Assembly: GCA_937942465.1 (NCBI GenBank)
Contig: CALDEO010000109.1
Coordinates: 1 to 21,968 of the forward strand
Reading direction: 5' to 3'
DNA from: an uncultured Saprospiraceae bacterium
GTDB taxonomy: Bacteria > Bacteroidota > Bacteroidia > Chitinophagales > Saprospiraceae
Length of the DNA: 21,968 bases
Shown here: piece after piece, positions 8,127-16,729 of the stretch
Numbering within the stretch: the first letter of the stretch is position 1
Layout of the letters: each line of letters starts with the position of its first letter
Program-made: the position numbers and the translations under genes
Notes under the pieces: model-generated
What the model saw: only the letters and a program-made list of their open reading frames with translations
The model's database searches: none
Told to the model about the DNA's origin: nothing

Positions 8127-8143
8127 CTAGGCATGATGCCTAG
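8127..8143 (+). repeat. perfect 7-bp inverted repeat between rpsJ and rplC
   Basis: CTAGGCA and TGCCTAG flank a three-base TGA loop. A T-containing but mixed stretch (TTTAATTAATTG) follows. It could be a weak attenuator, an mRNA processing or stability hairpin, or a protein site. It lies in the 76-base gap between rpsJ and the ATG of rplC, which also holds two copies of AGATAATT (8102-8109 and 8113-8120). Confidence 0.5.
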
Positions 8144-8178
8144 TTTAATTAATTGTTTTGATCCAATAATATTCTGTG

Positions 8179-8802
8179 ATGAACGGATTAATAGGAAAGA
8201 AGATAGGTATGACCAGTATCTTCGATGAAGCTGGTCGTAGTATTGCTTGTACTGTAGTAGAAGCTACACCAAATGTTGTGACGCAGGTTAAAACTGTAGA
8301 CACAGATGGTTACGATGCTGTTCAGTTAGGTTACGACCCGGCTAAAGTAAAGAACACGTCTAATCAAATGATGGGTCACTTCAAGAAAGCTGGAGTTGAT
8401 CCAGTAAAGAAGTTGGTTGAGTTTAAAGACTGCAGTGTTGAAATGAACATCGGTGATGCGATTAGTATGACAGATATTTTCAACGAAGGCGATATCGTAA
8501 GTGCAATTGGTACTTCTAAAGGTAAAGGTTTTCAAGGTGTTGTAAAAAGACACAACTTTAGAGGTGTTGGTGATGCTACTCACGGTCAGCATAACAGATT
8601 AAGAGCTCCAGGTTCTATCGGTGCAGCTTCATATCCAGCGAAAGTATTCAAAGGTATGAGAATGGGCGGTAGAATGGGTGGAGATAGAGTAAAAATAAAA
8701 GGCCTGAGTGTTATTAAAATGATGCCAGAGCAAAATGTTATACTCATCAAAGGTGCCATTCCTGGTCACAAGGGTTCATTGGTAATCATAGAAAAAAGAT
8801 AA
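8179..8802 (+). CDS. rplC: 50S ribosomal protein L3
   Basis: This 207-residue uL3 protein is an early 23S rRNA binder near the peptidyl-transferase centre. I choose ATG 8179 over the GTG three bases upstream, because the family starts directly with a short [10 protein letters not shown] segment. [16 protein letters not shown] (112-127) and [11 protein letters not shown] (138-148) are the conserved long loop. The position of E. coli Gln150, methylated by PrmB, is Ala149 here, so that modification should be absent. The stop codon is two bases from the start of rplD, indicating translational coupling. Confidence 0.97.
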   Translation: MNGLIGKKIGMTSIFDEAGRSIACTVVEATPNVVTQVKTVDTDGYDAVQLGYDPAKVKNTSNQMMGHFKKAGVDPVKKLVEFKDCSVEMNIGDAISMTDIFNEGDIVSAIGTSKGKGFQGVVKRHNFRGVGDATHGQHNRLRAPGSIGAASYPAKVFKGMRMGGRMGGDRVKIKGLSVIKMMPEQNVILIKGAIPGHKGSLVIIEKR

Positions 8803-8804
8803 TC

Positions 8805-9437
8805 ATGAAATTGGATATTTTAAATACAGAAGGAAAGAGTACAGGTAGATCTATTAGTTTACCAGAAGATGTATTCGGTATTGAGCCCAATGAGCATGTT
8901 ATGTATTTGGCTGTTAAGAGTTACTTAGCTCACCAGAGACAAGGTACTCATAAGTCGAAGGAAAGAGGAGAGATTAAAGGTAGTACTCGGAAGATTAAGA
9001 AGCAGAAGGGTACTGGTACTGCAAGAGCAGGTAGTCTCAAAAATCCTTTGTTCAGAAGTGGTGGACGTGTTTTTGGTCCTAGACCAAGAAAATATACTGT
9101 AAAACTGAATAGAAAAGTTAGAAGGTTGGCGACAGCATCTGCTTTAAGTCAGAAAGCTGCTGAAGGTAAAATCCGAATTATGGAGGATTTTACATTCGAA
9201 GCTCCGAAAACGAAACAATTCGTAAACCTGTTGTCAGGTTTGGATTTAGTTAGTCAAAAGTCGCTTATTGTGACAGCTGATTATGATAAAAATGTATACC
9301 TTTCTGGAAAGAACATCCAAAGATGTGGTGTAATGGAAGCAAAGGATTTAACAACGTACAATATTCTTAATAGTAATGTATTAGTTGTTTCTGAAAGTGC
9401 GATAGAAAAAATTAAAGAAACTTTGGCTAGCGCCTAA
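8805..9437 (+). CDS. rplD: 50S ribosomal protein L4
   Basis: This 210-residue uL4 protein has the globular fold interrupted by a long basic loop (about residues 45-105, including GTGTARAGS and RVFGPRPRKY) whose tip lines the peptide exit tunnel. In Gammaproteobacteria L4 also represses its own S10 operon through the leader RNA; no comparable leader is visible here. The C-terminal part ends with the typical SNVLVVSESAIEKI helix. Two bases separate it from rplC and 11 bases from rplW. Confidence 0.97.
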   Translation: MKLDILNTEGKSTGRSISLPEDVFGIEPNEHVMYLAVKSYLAHQRQGTHKSKERGEIKGSTRKIKKQKGTGTARAGSLKNPLFRSGGRVFGPRPRKYTVKLNRKVRRLATASALSQKAAEGKIRIMEDFTFEAPKTKQFVNLLSGLDLVSQKSLIVTADYDKNVYLSGKNIQRCGVMEAKDLTTYNILNSNVLVVSESAIEKIKETLASA

Positions 9438-9448
9438 ATGATATAATC

Positions 9449-9745
9449 ATGGCAAAGGATATTTTAATTAAACCAATTATCTCTGAAAAGAGTGAGACTT
9501 TATCGGAAAGCTTATCTCAGTACACGTTTGTAGTGAATAAGAAGGCTAATAAGGTAGAGATTGGAAAGGCAATAGAGGATATGTATAGTGTAAATGTTAC
9601 ATCTGTAAATACCTTAGTCATGCCAAGTAAGAATAAGACTAGAAACACTAGAACTGGTGTTAGAAAAGGTCGGATTAGTACTTTTAAGAAAGCTATTGTA
9701 ACACTCAACGAAGGAGAGTCGATTGACTACTTCGGTGACGTTTAA
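9449..9745 (+). CDS. rplW: 50S ribosomal protein L23
   Basis: This 98-residue uL23 protein sits at the tunnel exit, where trigger factor and SRP dock. The opening ILIKPIISEKS is the conserved start, and VNKKANKVEIGKAIEDMY (29-46) is the rRNA-binding helix region. The central loop NKTRNTRTGVRKGR (62-75) extends into the tunnel wall. The ending YFGDV is somewhat longer than the shortest family members. It is 34 bases upstream of rplB, a spacer in which I see no strong hairpin. Confidence 0.96.
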   Translation: MAKDILIKPIISEKSETLSESLSQYTFVVNKKANKVEIGKAIEDMYSVNVTSVNTLVMPSKNKTRNTRTGVRKGRISTFKKAIVTLNEGESIDYFGDV

Positions 9746-9779
9746 GATAATTGTGAATACACTGCTAAAGCATTAAGTT

Positions 9780-10616
9780 ATGCCAGTAAAGAAATATAGA
9801 CCCGTAACCCCAGGTACCAGAACAAGAGTTGGTATTGACTATTCAAGCTTGTCGAAAGTAAAGCCAGAGAAGTCGTTACTAAAGAAGTTACACAGTACAG
9901 GTGGTAGAAACAGTTCAGGTAAAATGACTGTTAGAAACCGTGGTGGCGGACATAAAAGAAGATACAGAGTTATCGACTTTCAAAGAGGTAAAGAGGGTAT
10001 TGCAGCTACTGTAGTGTCTATCGAGTATGATCCAAATAGAACAGCGTTCATTGCCTTGTTGGAGTATACTGATAAAGAAAAAAGGTACATTGTTGCACCA
10101 GATAAGTTAATTGTTGGTGATGTAGTAATGTCAGGTAGAACAGCAGAACCAATCGTTGGTCATGCACTATATCTAGATATGATTCCTTTAGGAAGTTCTA
10201 TTCACAACATTGAAATGACTCCTGGTAAAGGTGCAGCTCTTGCGAGAAGTGCAGGTACTTATGGAGTACTTATGAGTAGAGAAGGGAAGTACGCTATTAT
10301 AAAATTACCATCAGGTGAGGTTAGAAGAGTGTTGGTATCTTGTAAAGCTACTATGGGTACTACTTCAAACCCAGATCATGGTCTAGAAGTTTTAGGTAAA
10401 GCAGGTAGAAAGAGGTGGAGAGGCAAGAGACCTAGAGTAAGAGGTGTTGCCATGAACCCTGTCGATCACCCAATGGGTGGTGGTGAAGGTCGTGCATCAG
10501 GTGGTCATCCAAGATCAAGAACTGGTATTATGGCTAAAGGTCAAAAAACTAGAAATGTTAAAAAAGCATCTAGTAAGTTGATCATAACTAAGAGAAAGAC
10601 TAAATCAAGAAAGTAA
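9780..10616 (+). CDS. rplB: 50S ribosomal protein L2
   Basis: This 278-residue uL2 protein is one of the most conserved parts of the large subunit and is needed for subunit joining. [14 protein letters not shown] (225-238) is the family signature; His230 matches the His229 studied in E. coli, while the next histidine of the E. coli DHPHGGG is Met here, a change I recall as common in Bacteroidota. [12 protein letters not shown] (52-63) is the N-terminal RNA-binding part. The C-terminal tail is strongly basic. rpsS starts 11 bases downstream. Confidence 0.98.
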   Translation: MPVKKYRPVTPGTRTRVGIDYSSLSKVKPEKSLLKKLHSTGGRNSSGKMTVRNRGGGHKRRYRVIDFQRGKEGIAATVVSIEYDPNRTAFIALLEYTDKEKRYIVAPDKLIVGDVVMSGRTAEPIVGHALYLDMIPLGSSIHNIEMTPGKGAALARSAGTYGVLMSREGKYAIIKLPSGEVRRVLVSCKATMGTTSNPDHGLEVLGKAGRKRWRGKRPRVRGVAMNPVDHPMGGGEGRASGGHPRSRTGIMAKGQKTRNVKKASSKLIITKRKTKSRK

Positions 10617-10627
10617 GATAATTTATC

Positions 10628-10894
10628 ATGGCAAGATCTTTAAAAAAAGGCCCATACGTTTACCACAAATTGCTTAGCAAACTTCAGAAAACTGAAGCTT
10701 CTGGTAAAAAATCAGTAATCAAAACTTGGTCAAGAGCCAGTATGATTATACCTGATATGGTAGGTAAAACGATAGCTGTACACAATGGTAAAACATTCGT
10801 ACCTGTTTTCGTAACTGAAAACATGGTAGGTCATAAATTGGGAGAGTTTTCTCCAACCAGGACTTTTAGAGGTCATGGTGGTAATAGAAAGTAG
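10628..10894 (+). CDS. rpsS: 30S ribosomal protein S19
   Basis: This 88-residue uS19 protein lies in the 30S head and contributes to bridges with the 50S subunit. SLKKGPYV at the N-terminus and [16 protein letters not shown] (68-83) form the signature. The length is slightly below the 92 residues of E. coli, ending at GGNRK. The ATG at 10628 follows the A/T-rich leader GATAATTTATC, with no Shine-Dalgarno match. Confidence 0.97.
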   Translation: MARSLKKGPYVYHKLLSKLQKTEASGKKSVIKTWSRASMIIPDMVGKTIAVHNGKTFVPVFVTENMVGHKLGEFSPTRTFRGHGGNRK

Positions 10895-10920
10895 TAATCT
10901 TAACTGGAAATAGATAAGTA

Positions 10921-11313
10921 ATGGAAGCAGTAGCAAAACTCAAAAATTGTCCAATGTCAGCTCGTAAAATGAGAATGACAGCAGGGATTATAAGAGGAAA
11001 AGGTATAACCGAAGCGCTGGGAATATTGAAATTCTCTAAGAGAGAAGGTTCTATATGGTTAGAGAAGGTACTACTTTCCGCTGTAGCGAATTGGGAAAAT
11101 AAGAATGATATGGCACTAAGTGCTGATGATCATGACCTTTTTATAAAAACTCTATTAGTTGATCAAGGTACTTCCTTGAAAAGATTCAGACCAGCACCTC
11201 ACGGTAGGGCACATAGAATCAGAAAACACCAAAACCATGTAACATTGGTAGTGGAAAATAGAGTAACAATTGATGCTGACAACGAAGTTGTTAGCGAAAC
11301 ATCAGAAGCTTAA
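10921..11313 (+). CDS. rplV: 50S ribosomal protein L22
   Basis: This 130-residue uL22 protein carries an extended beta-hairpin (about 80-105) that lines the exit tunnel next to L4. RPAPHGRAHRIRKHQNHVTL (90-109) is the family signature. The N-terminal CPMSARKMR helps bind 23S rRNA domains. About ten acidic and small residues (ending VVSETSEA) extend the C-terminus beyond the E. coli end. It lies 26 bases after rpsS and 19 bases before rpsC. Confidence 0.97.
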   Translation: MEAVAKLKNCPMSARKMRMTAGIIRGKGITEALGILKFSKREGSIWLEKVLLSAVANWENKNDMALSADDHDLFIKTLLVDQGTSLKRFRPAPHGRAHRIRKHQNHVTLVVENRVTIDADNEVVSETSEA

Positions 11314-11332
11314 AATCTAAACTCAGATATTC

Positions 11333-12022
11333 ATGGGTCAAAAGACAAATCCAATAGGTAATAGATTAGGAATCATCCGAGGATGGGATTCTAATTGGTA
11401 CGGAGGTAAAGACTTTGCAAAAAAAGTCGTTGAGGATGAAAAAATCCGTGTTTACCTTAATGCAAGAGTAAACAAAGGAGGAATTGCAAGAATAGTTATC
11501 GAAAGAACTCTCAAGAGAATAACCGTTACTATTCATACTTCAAGACCAGGTATTATTATTGGTAAAGGAGGTTCTGAGGTTGATAGAATTCGTGAAGAGT
11601 TAAAAAAATTAACTTCTCAGGATGTTCAAATCAATATTATTGAAATAAGGAAGCCTGAATTAGATGCGGCTATAGTTGGTGAGTCTATTTGTAAACAACT
11701 AGAGGCTAGAATCAATTTTAGAAGAGCAATAAAAATGTCTATTCAATCTACTATGAGAGCTGGTGCTGAAGGTATCAAGATTCGAGTGAGTGGACGATTG
11801 AATGGTGCAGAGATGGCAAGATCTGAAGAGTTTAAAGATGGTAGAACACCATTACATACCTTCAGAGCTGATATAGACTATGCACTTACCGAAGCATTGA
11901 CAGTTTATGGTAAACTAGGTGTTAAAGTATGGATCTGTAAAGGTGAAGTATTAGGTAAAAGAGATTTATCACCAAATGTTGGTGTAGATAAGAAACGTTC
12001 TGGAAAGAAGAGGAGAAGGTAG
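11333..12022 (+). CDS. rpsC: 30S ribosomal protein S3
   Basis: This 229-residue uS3 protein forms part of the mRNA entry channel. [13 protein letters not shown] is the conserved start. A KH-type RNA-binding region has the GxxG loop GKGG at 77-80 within [15 protein letters not shown]. The C-terminal domain contains [13 protein letters not shown], the S3 signature. The tail ends in [10 protein letters not shown] with no long extension. It is followed by a 75-base gap, one of the larger ones inside the S10 part, which carries a promoter. Confidence 0.98.
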   Translation: MGQKTNPIGNRLGIIRGWDSNWYGGKDFAKKVVEDEKIRVYLNARVNKGGIARIVIERTLKRITVTIHTSRPGIIIGKGGSEVDRIREELKKLTSQDVQINIIEIRKPELDAAIVGESICKQLEARINFRRAIKMSIQSTMRAGAEGIKIRVSGRLNGAEMARSEEFKDGRTPLHTFRADIDYALTEALTVYGKLGVKVWICKGEVLGKRDLSPNVGVDKKRSGKKRRR

Positions 12023-12024
12023 TA

Positions 12025-12053
12025 GTGAGAACGAGAAAATTTATTTACCTTTG
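12025..12053 (+). promoter_or_regulatory. internal promoter before rplP
   Basis: TACCTTTG at 12046-12053 is an exact TAnnTTTG -7 match in the gap after rpsC. The only upstream partner is GTG at 12025-12027 with an 18-base spacer, so the -33 side is weak. The transcript would start near 12060, with a leader of about 40 bases containing the small inverted repeat AATAC/GTATT. Lying outside any coding sequence and in a large gap, it is more credible than the matches inside genes. Confidence 0.55.
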
Positions 12054-12097
12054 TGGCACTTTAGAGCAAAGGACATAAATACCAAATAGTATTAAAG

Positions 12098-12517
12098 ATG
12101 TTACAACCGAAAAGAACTAAATACAGAAAGCAGCAGAAAGGCCGGATTAAAGGTCTAGCGCATAGAGGAAGTACTATTTCCTTTGGCTCTTTTGCTTTAA
12201 AGTCAATGGATGCTGGTCGTATAACCAATCGTCAGATTGAGTCGGCGAGGATTGCTATGACGAGGTACATGAAGAGAGAAGGTAAAGTTTGGATTAGAAT
12301 CTTTCCAGACAAGCCTATTACTTCTAAGCCAGCAGAGGTAAGAATGGGAAAGGGTAAAGGTGCCCTTGATCATTGGGTTGCTAATGTAAAGCCTGGTAGA
12401 ATTATGTTCGAGATGGACGGTGTTCCTTTCGAAGTAGCTAAAGAGGCACTAAGATTAGCGGCTCAGAAGTTACCAGTAATGACAAAGACAGTTGTAAGAA
12501 GAGATTACGTAGAATAG
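12098..12517 (+). CDS. rplP: 50S ribosomal protein L16
   Basis: This 139-residue uL16 protein helps place the A-site tRNA on the 50S subunit. [16 protein letters not shown] is the typical start and VRMGKGKG (81-88) the signature loop; Arg82 corresponds to the Arg81 that is hydroxylated in E. coli. [14 protein letters not shown] is the conserved C-terminal helix. It is the first gene after the 75-base gap with the internal promoter, so it may head a secondary transcript running into rpmC, rpsQ and the spc part. Confidence 0.97.
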   Translation: MLQPKRTKYRKQQKGRIKGLAHRGSTISFGSFALKSMDAGRITNRQIESARIAMTRYMKREGKVWIRIFPDKPITSKPAEVRMGKGKGALDHWVANVKPGRIMFEMDGVPFEVAKEALRLAAQKLPVMTKTVVRRDYVE

Positions 12518-12531
12518 AATATCGCACAATC

Positions 12532-12795
12532 ATGGCATCAAAGAAATTTTTAGAACTCCAAGAGTTTTCAGACACTGATCTGTCGAGTGAATTACAAGAA
12601 ACGGTAGTTCAGTTTAAAAAACTTAAATTTGACCACGCTTTAAAAGGTTTAGAGAATCCTCTTCTTCTTAAAGATGTGCGAAAAGATATAGCACGATTAC
12701 GAACGGAAGTTCGAAGACGTGAAGTTGTTGCAATGTCAGATACTGAGTTGCAAAAAAGATCAAAGATTAGATTACGTAGAAGATTAAATAAATAG
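12532..12795 (+). CDS. rpmC: 50S ribosomal protein L29, C-terminally extended
   Basis: At 87 residues this uL29 protein is about 20 longer than the usual 60-70. The core is clear: FSDTDLSSELQETVVQFKKL then NPLLLKDVRKDIARLRTEVRRRE form the two long antiparallel helices. After RRRE the chain continues for some 22 residues (VAMSDTELQKRSK onward) ending in a very basic RLRRRLNK. The extension is in frame and reaches the stop three bases before rpsQ, so it is not a sequencing artefact visible here. L29 lies at the tunnel exit beside L23, so the tail could add contacts there or with rRNA. Confidence 0.93.
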   Translation: MASKKFLELQEFSDTDLSSELQETVVQFKKLKFDHALKGLENPLLLKDVRKDIARLRTEVRRREVVAMSDTELQKRSKIRLRRRLNK

Positions 12796-12798
12796 GTA

Positions 12799-13059
12799 AT
12801 GGAAAGTACGCAACACTTGAAGAAATCCAGAATTGGTATTGTTACTAGTTCTAAGATGGATAAGACTATCACAGTTTCTGTAGAAAGAAAGTTGAGACAC
12901 CCTATTTATGGTAAATTCGTGAAGAAGACAAAGAAGTTTTCCGCTCATGATGAAACAAATAACTGTAACGAAGGTGATACTGTTCGTATCGTTGAGTCTC
13001 GTCCACTCTCAAAGAGAAAGAGATGGAGATTAGTAGAAGTTATAGAAAGAGCTAAGTAA
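12799..13059 (+). CDS. rpsQ: 30S ribosomal protein S17
   Basis: This 86-residue uS17 protein is a primary 16S rRNA binder with an OB-fold. [21 protein letters not shown] and [19 protein letters not shown] form the first strands, and [20 protein letters not shown] is the family signature. The start at 12799 is three bases after the rpmC stop. About 28 A/T-rich bases separate it from rplN, which begins the spc-type gene order. Confidence 0.96.
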   Translation: MESTQHLKKSRIGIVTSSKMDKTITVSVERKLRHPIYGKFVKKTKKFSAHDETNNCNEGDTVRIVESRPLSKRKRWRLVEVIERAK

Positions 13060-13087
13060 TACATTTACGTTTAAATAAGATATAATT

Positions 13088-13453
13088 ATGATACAGCAGG
13101 AATCAAGACTAAGAGTAGCTGATAATAGTGGTGCCAAGGAGGTATTATGTATTAAAGTACTTGGTGGTTCTAAGCGTAGATATGCATCAGTAGGCGACAC
13201 AATCGTTGTAACTGTCAAGCATACATCTCCAGGTGGGATTAAAAAAGGTACTGTGTCAAAAGCAGTAATTGTACGAACTAAGAAAGAAATTAGACGTAAA
13301 GACGGTTCTTACATTCGATTTGATGATAATGCGGTAGTATTATTGAGTGCATCGGATGAACCAAGAGGAACAAGGATTTTTGGTCCTGTAGCTAGAGAGT
13401 TACGTGAGCGAGATTACATGCGGATTGTGTCTTTGGCACCTGAAGTACTTTAA
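13088..13453 (+). CDS. rplN: 50S ribosomal protein L14
   Basis: This 121-residue uL14 protein is a small beta-barrel on the subunit interface. It opens with [16 protein letters not shown] and contains the signature [20 protein letters not shown] (about 61-80), then [13 protein letters not shown] near the C-terminus. The usual length is 122, so it is complete. It is the first gene of the spc-type order. I see no TAnnTTTG promoter ahead of it; TACGTTTA in the gap is a one-base mismatch. Confidence 0.97.
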   Translation: MIQQESRLRVADNSGAKEVLCIKVLGGSKRRYASVGDTIVVTVKHTSPGGIKKGTVSKAVIVRTKKEIRRKDGSYIRFDDNAVVLLSASDEPRGTRIFGPVARELRERDYMRIVSLAPEVL

Positions 13454-13476
13454 TATTTTATTGAAACTTGATTATT

Positions 13477-13809
13477 ATGTCAAAAACAAGATTTACACCG
13501 AAGTTGAAAATAAAGAAGGGGGACAAAGTGGTTGTTATCACTGGTGCTTCGAAAGGTGTAGAAGGAACAGTTCTAGAAGTGTTCCCAAAGAAAAATAGAG
13601 TTATTGTAGAAGGTGTTAACCCTGCTAAAAAGCATACGAAGCCTACAAACGATAATCCTGGAGGAATAAATGAGATTAATAAAACAATTGATATTTCTAA
13701 CCTTAAGTTAGTAGATCCTAAATCAGGTGAAGCAACAAGAGTAGGAAGAAGAGTAGAAGACGGTAAGATCGTTAGATATTCTAAAAAATCAGGTCAAACT
13801 ATTAAGTAA
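13477..13809 (+). CDS. rplX: 50S ribosomal protein L24
   Basis: This 110-residue uL24 protein initiates 50S assembly. I start at ATG 13477; the in-frame TTG at 13468 only adds three residues. A KOW motif spans about residues 14-40 ([19 protein letters not shown]). The stop codon TAA overlaps the ATG of rplE by one base (TAATG), which implies translational coupling. Confidence 0.96.
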   Translation: MSKTRFTPKLKIKKGDKVVVITGASKGVEGTVLEVFPKKNRVIVEGVNPAKKHTKPTNDNPGGINEINKTIDISNLKLVDPKSGEATRVGRRVEDGKIVRYSKKSGQTIK

Positions 13810-14372
13810 TGAGTTATACACCGAGACTGAGAGATAAGTACTTCGATAAAGTTGTTCCTGAATTAATGGAGCAGTTTTCATATGGAAGTATTATGCAAGT
13901 GCCTAGACTAGTAAAGATTTGTTTGAATCAGGGACTAGGTGGTGCTACTCAAGATAAAAAATTGGTAGATAATGCTATCGATGAGATGACAATAATCGCA
14001 GGTCAAAAAGCGGTACCAACAAAAGCTAGAAAGTCTATCTCTAACTTTAAGTTAAGAGAAGAAATGGTTATTGGTGCAAGAGTAACATTAAGACATCATA
14101 AGATGTATGAGTTTCTTGATCGTTTTGTTAGCGTTTCGCTACCACGTGTAAGAGATTTTAGAGGTATTAACGATAAAAGTTTTGACGGTAGAGGTAATTA
14201 TTCTGTAGGAATCACTGAACAAATTATTTTTCCTGAAATTAATATCGATAAAGTTAGTAAAATCACGGGTATGGATATTACTTTCGTGACTACAGCTAAC
14301 ACTGATGCTGAGGCTTTAGCTTTATTAAAGGCTTTAGGACTTCCATTTAAAAACCAAAGAAACTTATCATAA
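13809..14372 (+). CDS. rplE: 50S ribosomal protein L5
   Basis: This 187-residue uL5 protein binds 5S rRNA in the central protuberance and contacts the P-site tRNA. Visible family blocks are [33 protein letters not shown] and the C-terminal [20 protein letters not shown]. It shares one base with both neighbours: its ATG overlaps the rplX stop, and its TAA overlaps the rpsN ATG. Three genes are therefore linked by TAATG junctions. Confidence 0.97.
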   Translation: MSYTPRLRDKYFDKVVPELMEQFSYGSIMQVPRLVKICLNQGLGGATQDKKLVDNAIDEMTIIAGQKAVPTKARKSISNFKLREEMVIGARVTLRHHKMYEFLDRFVSVSLPRVRDFRGINDKSFDGRGNYSVGITEQIIFPEINIDKVSKITGMDITFVTTANTDAEALALLKALGLPFKNQRNLS

Positions 14373-14641
14373 TGGCTAGAAAAGCAATTATAGCAAGAGA
14401 AGCAAAAAGAGAAAGATTGGTGAAGAAATACGCTGATTTACGTGCTAAACTCAAAGCAGATGGTGATTGGGAAGCTTTAGATAAGTTACCTAAAAATAGT
14501 TCTTCTGTAAGACTTCACAATAGATGTCAACTTACTGGAAGACCTAAAGGTTACATGAGAAAGTTCGGTATTAACAGAGTAACATTCAGACAAATGGCTC
14601 TTGCAGGAAAGATTCCTGGTATTACAAAAGCAAGTTGGTAG
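14372..14641 (+). CDS. rpsN: 30S ribosomal protein S14, zinc-independent form
   Basis: The 89-residue length and the absence of paired CxxC motifs identify the long, zinc-independent uS14 type; only one cysteine (in [17 protein letters not shown]) is present. The C-terminal block [21 protein letters not shown] is conserved. It is complete. Together with the L36 of this cluster, it points to ribosomal proteins that do not depend on zinc. Confidence 0.97.
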   Translation: MARKAIIAREAKRERLVKKYADLRAKLKADGDWEALDKLPKNSSSVRLHNRCQLTGRPKGYMRKFGINRVTFRQMALAGKIPGITKASW

Positions 14642-14660
14642 TAGATATAATTTAAGAGAC

Positions 14661-15065
14661 ATGGCACTAACAGATCCAATAGCAGATTATTTGACAAGAA
14701 TTCGTAATGCGCAGTTAGCTACGCATCGAATAGTTGAGATTCCTGCTTCAAAAATGAAAAAAAGAATAACTGAGTTATTGTATGATAACGGTTATATTCT
14801 AAAATATAAGTTTGATGATGATGCTGGAAAGCAAGGAGTTATCAAAATTGCATTAAAATACGATGCTGTAACTAAGACACCAGTAATTCGTAAGTTAGGA
14901 AGGATTAGCCGACCTGGTTTAAGAAAATATTCTGATTCTACAAGTATTCCTAGAATTATTAATGGTTTAGGAATAGCTATCATAAGTACATCAAGTGGTG
15001 TAATGACTGGTAAGCAGGCTAAGAAGCAGAATGTAGGTGGTGAAGTTGTATGCTACGTTTATTAA
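14661..15065 (+). CDS. rpsH: 30S ribosomal protein S8
   Basis: This 134-residue uS8 protein is a 16S central domain binder. ATG 14661 gives the conserved start MALTDPIADYLTRIRNA; an earlier in-frame start at 14601 would overlap rpsN and is rejected. ISTSSGVMTGKQAKKQNVGG near the C-terminus is the signature. In E. coli S8 represses the spc operon by binding the rplE mRNA; the rplX-rplE junction here has no spacer, so an equivalent site would have to lie inside coding sequence. Confidence 0.97.
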   Translation: MALTDPIADYLTRIRNAQLATHRIVEIPASKMKKRITELLYDNGYILKYKFDDDAGKQGVIKIALKYDAVTKTPVIRKLGRISRPGLRKYSDSTSIPRIINGLGIAIISTSSGVMTGKQAKKQNVGGEVVCYVY

Positions 15066-15086
15066 CGCGTATTAAATATTTTTAAG

Positions 15087-15641
15087 ATGTCAAGAATAGG
15101 AAAAGCTCCAATTGAAATCCCAGCAGGTGTATCTGTAGATGTGTCTAAGGGTAATCTTGTTAAAGTTAAGGGACCTAAAGGTGAATTAGCAGAGCAGATA
15201 GATGGAGATTTATCAGTAGATATGTCTGAAGGTGAGTTGAATGTTGTAAGACCAACCGATCAAAAGAGACATAAGGCAGTTCATGGTTTATATAGATCAT
15301 TGATCCAGAATATGGTTGTAGGTGTAACAGATGGGTACACAAAGACTTTAGAATTGATTGGTGTTGGTTATAGATGTGCGAATACAGGAAACTTGTTAGA
15401 ATTAAGTTTAGGTTATTCACACCCTATTTACTTTTACATACCGGATGAAATCAAGTTGGTGACTAAAATGGAGAAGGGTTCTCCTCCAACAATAGAGTTG
15501 GAAGGTATTGACAAACAGTTAATCGGACAAGTTGCTGCTAAGATAAGAGCCTACAGAAAACCGGAACCTTATAAAGGGAAAGGTATTAGGTTTAAAGGAG
15601 AAATTATTAGAAGAAAAGCTGGTAAGACAGCAGCTAAGTAA
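15087..15641 (+). CDS. rplF: 50S ribosomal protein L6
   Basis: This 184-residue uL6 protein has two repeats of the same fold near the factor-binding site. [15 protein letters not shown] is the conserved start and [13 protein letters not shown] in the second half is the signature. The length is normal for bacteria (about 177-185). It ends in a basic tail, [10 protein letters not shown]. It is 21 bases after rpsH and 17 before rplR. Confidence 0.97.
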   Translation: MSRIGKAPIEIPAGVSVDVSKGNLVKVKGPKGELAEQIDGDLSVDMSEGELNVVRPTDQKRHKAVHGLYRSLIQNMVVGVTDGYTKTLELIGVGYRCANTGNLLELSLGYSHPIYFYIPDEIKLVTKMEKGSPPTIELEGIDKQLIGQVAAKIRAYRKPEPYKGKGIRFKGEIIRRKAGKTAAK

Positions 15642-15658
15642 GTTATAAAGCTAACGAA

Positions 15659-16003
15659 ATGTTAAGTAAAACTAAGAAAAAGAATCGCTCAAAAATGCGT
15701 ATCCGTAAGTACATTAACGGTACGAGTGGTTCTCCTAGGTTATCAGTTTTTAGAAGTAACAAACAAATATATTGTCAGTTAGTTGATGATGCTGTTGGTT
15801 ATACTTTAATAAGTGCTTCTTCTAAAGAGGTTGATACAGCTGGAAATAAAAGTGATGTAGCTGCGAGAGTAGGTGAGTTACTTGCTACTAAAGCTAAAGG
15901 AAAGAATATAGAAAAGGTCGTTTTCGATAGAAATGGATATCCATACCATGGTAGAGTTAAGGCTTTAGCTGATGGTGCAAGAAAAGCAGGTCTTAAATTT
16001 TAA
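15659..16003 (+). CDS. rplR: 50S ribosomal protein L18
   Basis: This 114-residue uL18 protein binds 5S rRNA with L5. The N-terminus is basic ([16 protein letters not shown]), followed by [20 protein letters not shown] and the conserved ending [15 protein letters not shown]. The C-terminal [20 protein letters not shown] is the typical signature stretch. It is complete, and rpsE begins 12 bases downstream. Confidence 0.97.
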   Translation: MLSKTKKKNRSKMRIRKYINGTSGSPRLSVFRSNKQIYCQLVDDAVGYTLISASSKEVDTAGNKSDVAARVGELLATKAKGKNIEKVVFDRNGYPYHGRVKALADGARKAGLKF

Positions 16004-16015
16004 AATAGTATCGAA

Positions 16016-16534
16016 ATGGCAGATAATAGATCACAAAGAATAAAACCAGCTGACTCTGAATTAAAAGAGAAGTTAGTGAGTTTAAATAGAGTTGCCAAGG
16101 TAACTAAAGGTGGTAGAACATTTAGTTTTAGTGCATTGGTTGTAGTTGGTGATAATAACGGAACTGTAGGTCACGGTCTAGGTAAAGCTAGAGACGTATC
16201 TGAGTCAATAGCTAAGGCGGTTGATGATGCTAAAAAGAACCTTGTAAAATTTCCGTTATATAAAGGTACTATACCACATGAGCAAAAAGGTAAATATGGT
16301 GCCGGTAAGGTATTGTTGAAGCCTGCTTCTGAGGGTACGGGTGTAATTGCAGGTGGTGCAATGAGAGCTGTTTTAGAGATAGGTGGTGTACAAAATGTAC
16401 TTGCTAAATCTCAAGGTTCTTCTAATCCTCATAATGTTATTAAGGCAACTATCGATGCTTTAAACAAGATGAGATCACCTTATCAGGTTGCTGAGCAAAG
16501 AGGTATTGAATTAGATAAAGTTTTTGAAGGATAG
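16016..16534 (+). CDS. rpsE: 30S ribosomal protein S5
   Basis: This 172-residue uS5 protein lies at the mRNA entry and is linked to decoding accuracy. The N-terminal double-stranded RNA-binding-like domain contains [19 protein letters not shown] and [14 protein letters not shown], the S5 signature. The C-terminal domain has [20 protein letters not shown]. No extension is evident. Its stop is three bases before the ATG of rpmD. Confidence 0.97.
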   Translation: MADNRSQRIKPADSELKEKLVSLNRVAKVTKGGRTFSFSALVVVGDNNGTVGHGLGKARDVSESIAKAVDDAKKNLVKFPLYKGTIPHEQKGKYGAGKVLLKPASEGTGVIAGGAMRAVLEIGGVQNVLAKSQGSSNPHNVIKATIDALNKMRSPYQVAEQRGIELDKVFEG

Positions 16535-16537
16535 AAT

Positions 16538-16717
16538 ATGAAAAAGCTGAAAATAACACAGGTAAAAAGTATTATTGATAGACCAAAGCGTCAGAAGGAT
16601 ACTATAATTGCCCTTGGATTGAGAAAAATGAATCAGACTGTAGTTAAAGAGGCGACTCCGCAGGTACAAGGTATGATTAATAAGGTTTCTCATTTACTTA
16701 AAATAGAAGAAGCTTAA
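16538..16717 (+). CDS. rpmD: 50S ribosomal protein L30
   Basis: This small gene encodes 59 residues, which is the standard uL30 length. [16 protein letters not shown] is the first strand and helix, and [11 protein letters not shown] is the conserved turn seen in bacterial L30. The remainder, [14 protein letters not shown], is the second helix. Position between rpsE and rplO is exactly as in other bacterial spc clusters. It ends at TAA 16715-16717, 12 bases before rplO. Confidence 0.96.
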   Translation: MKKLKITQVKSIIDRPKRQKDTIIALGLRKMNQTVVKEATPQVQGMINKVSHLLKIEEA

Positions 16718-16729
16718 ACAACTAAGAAT

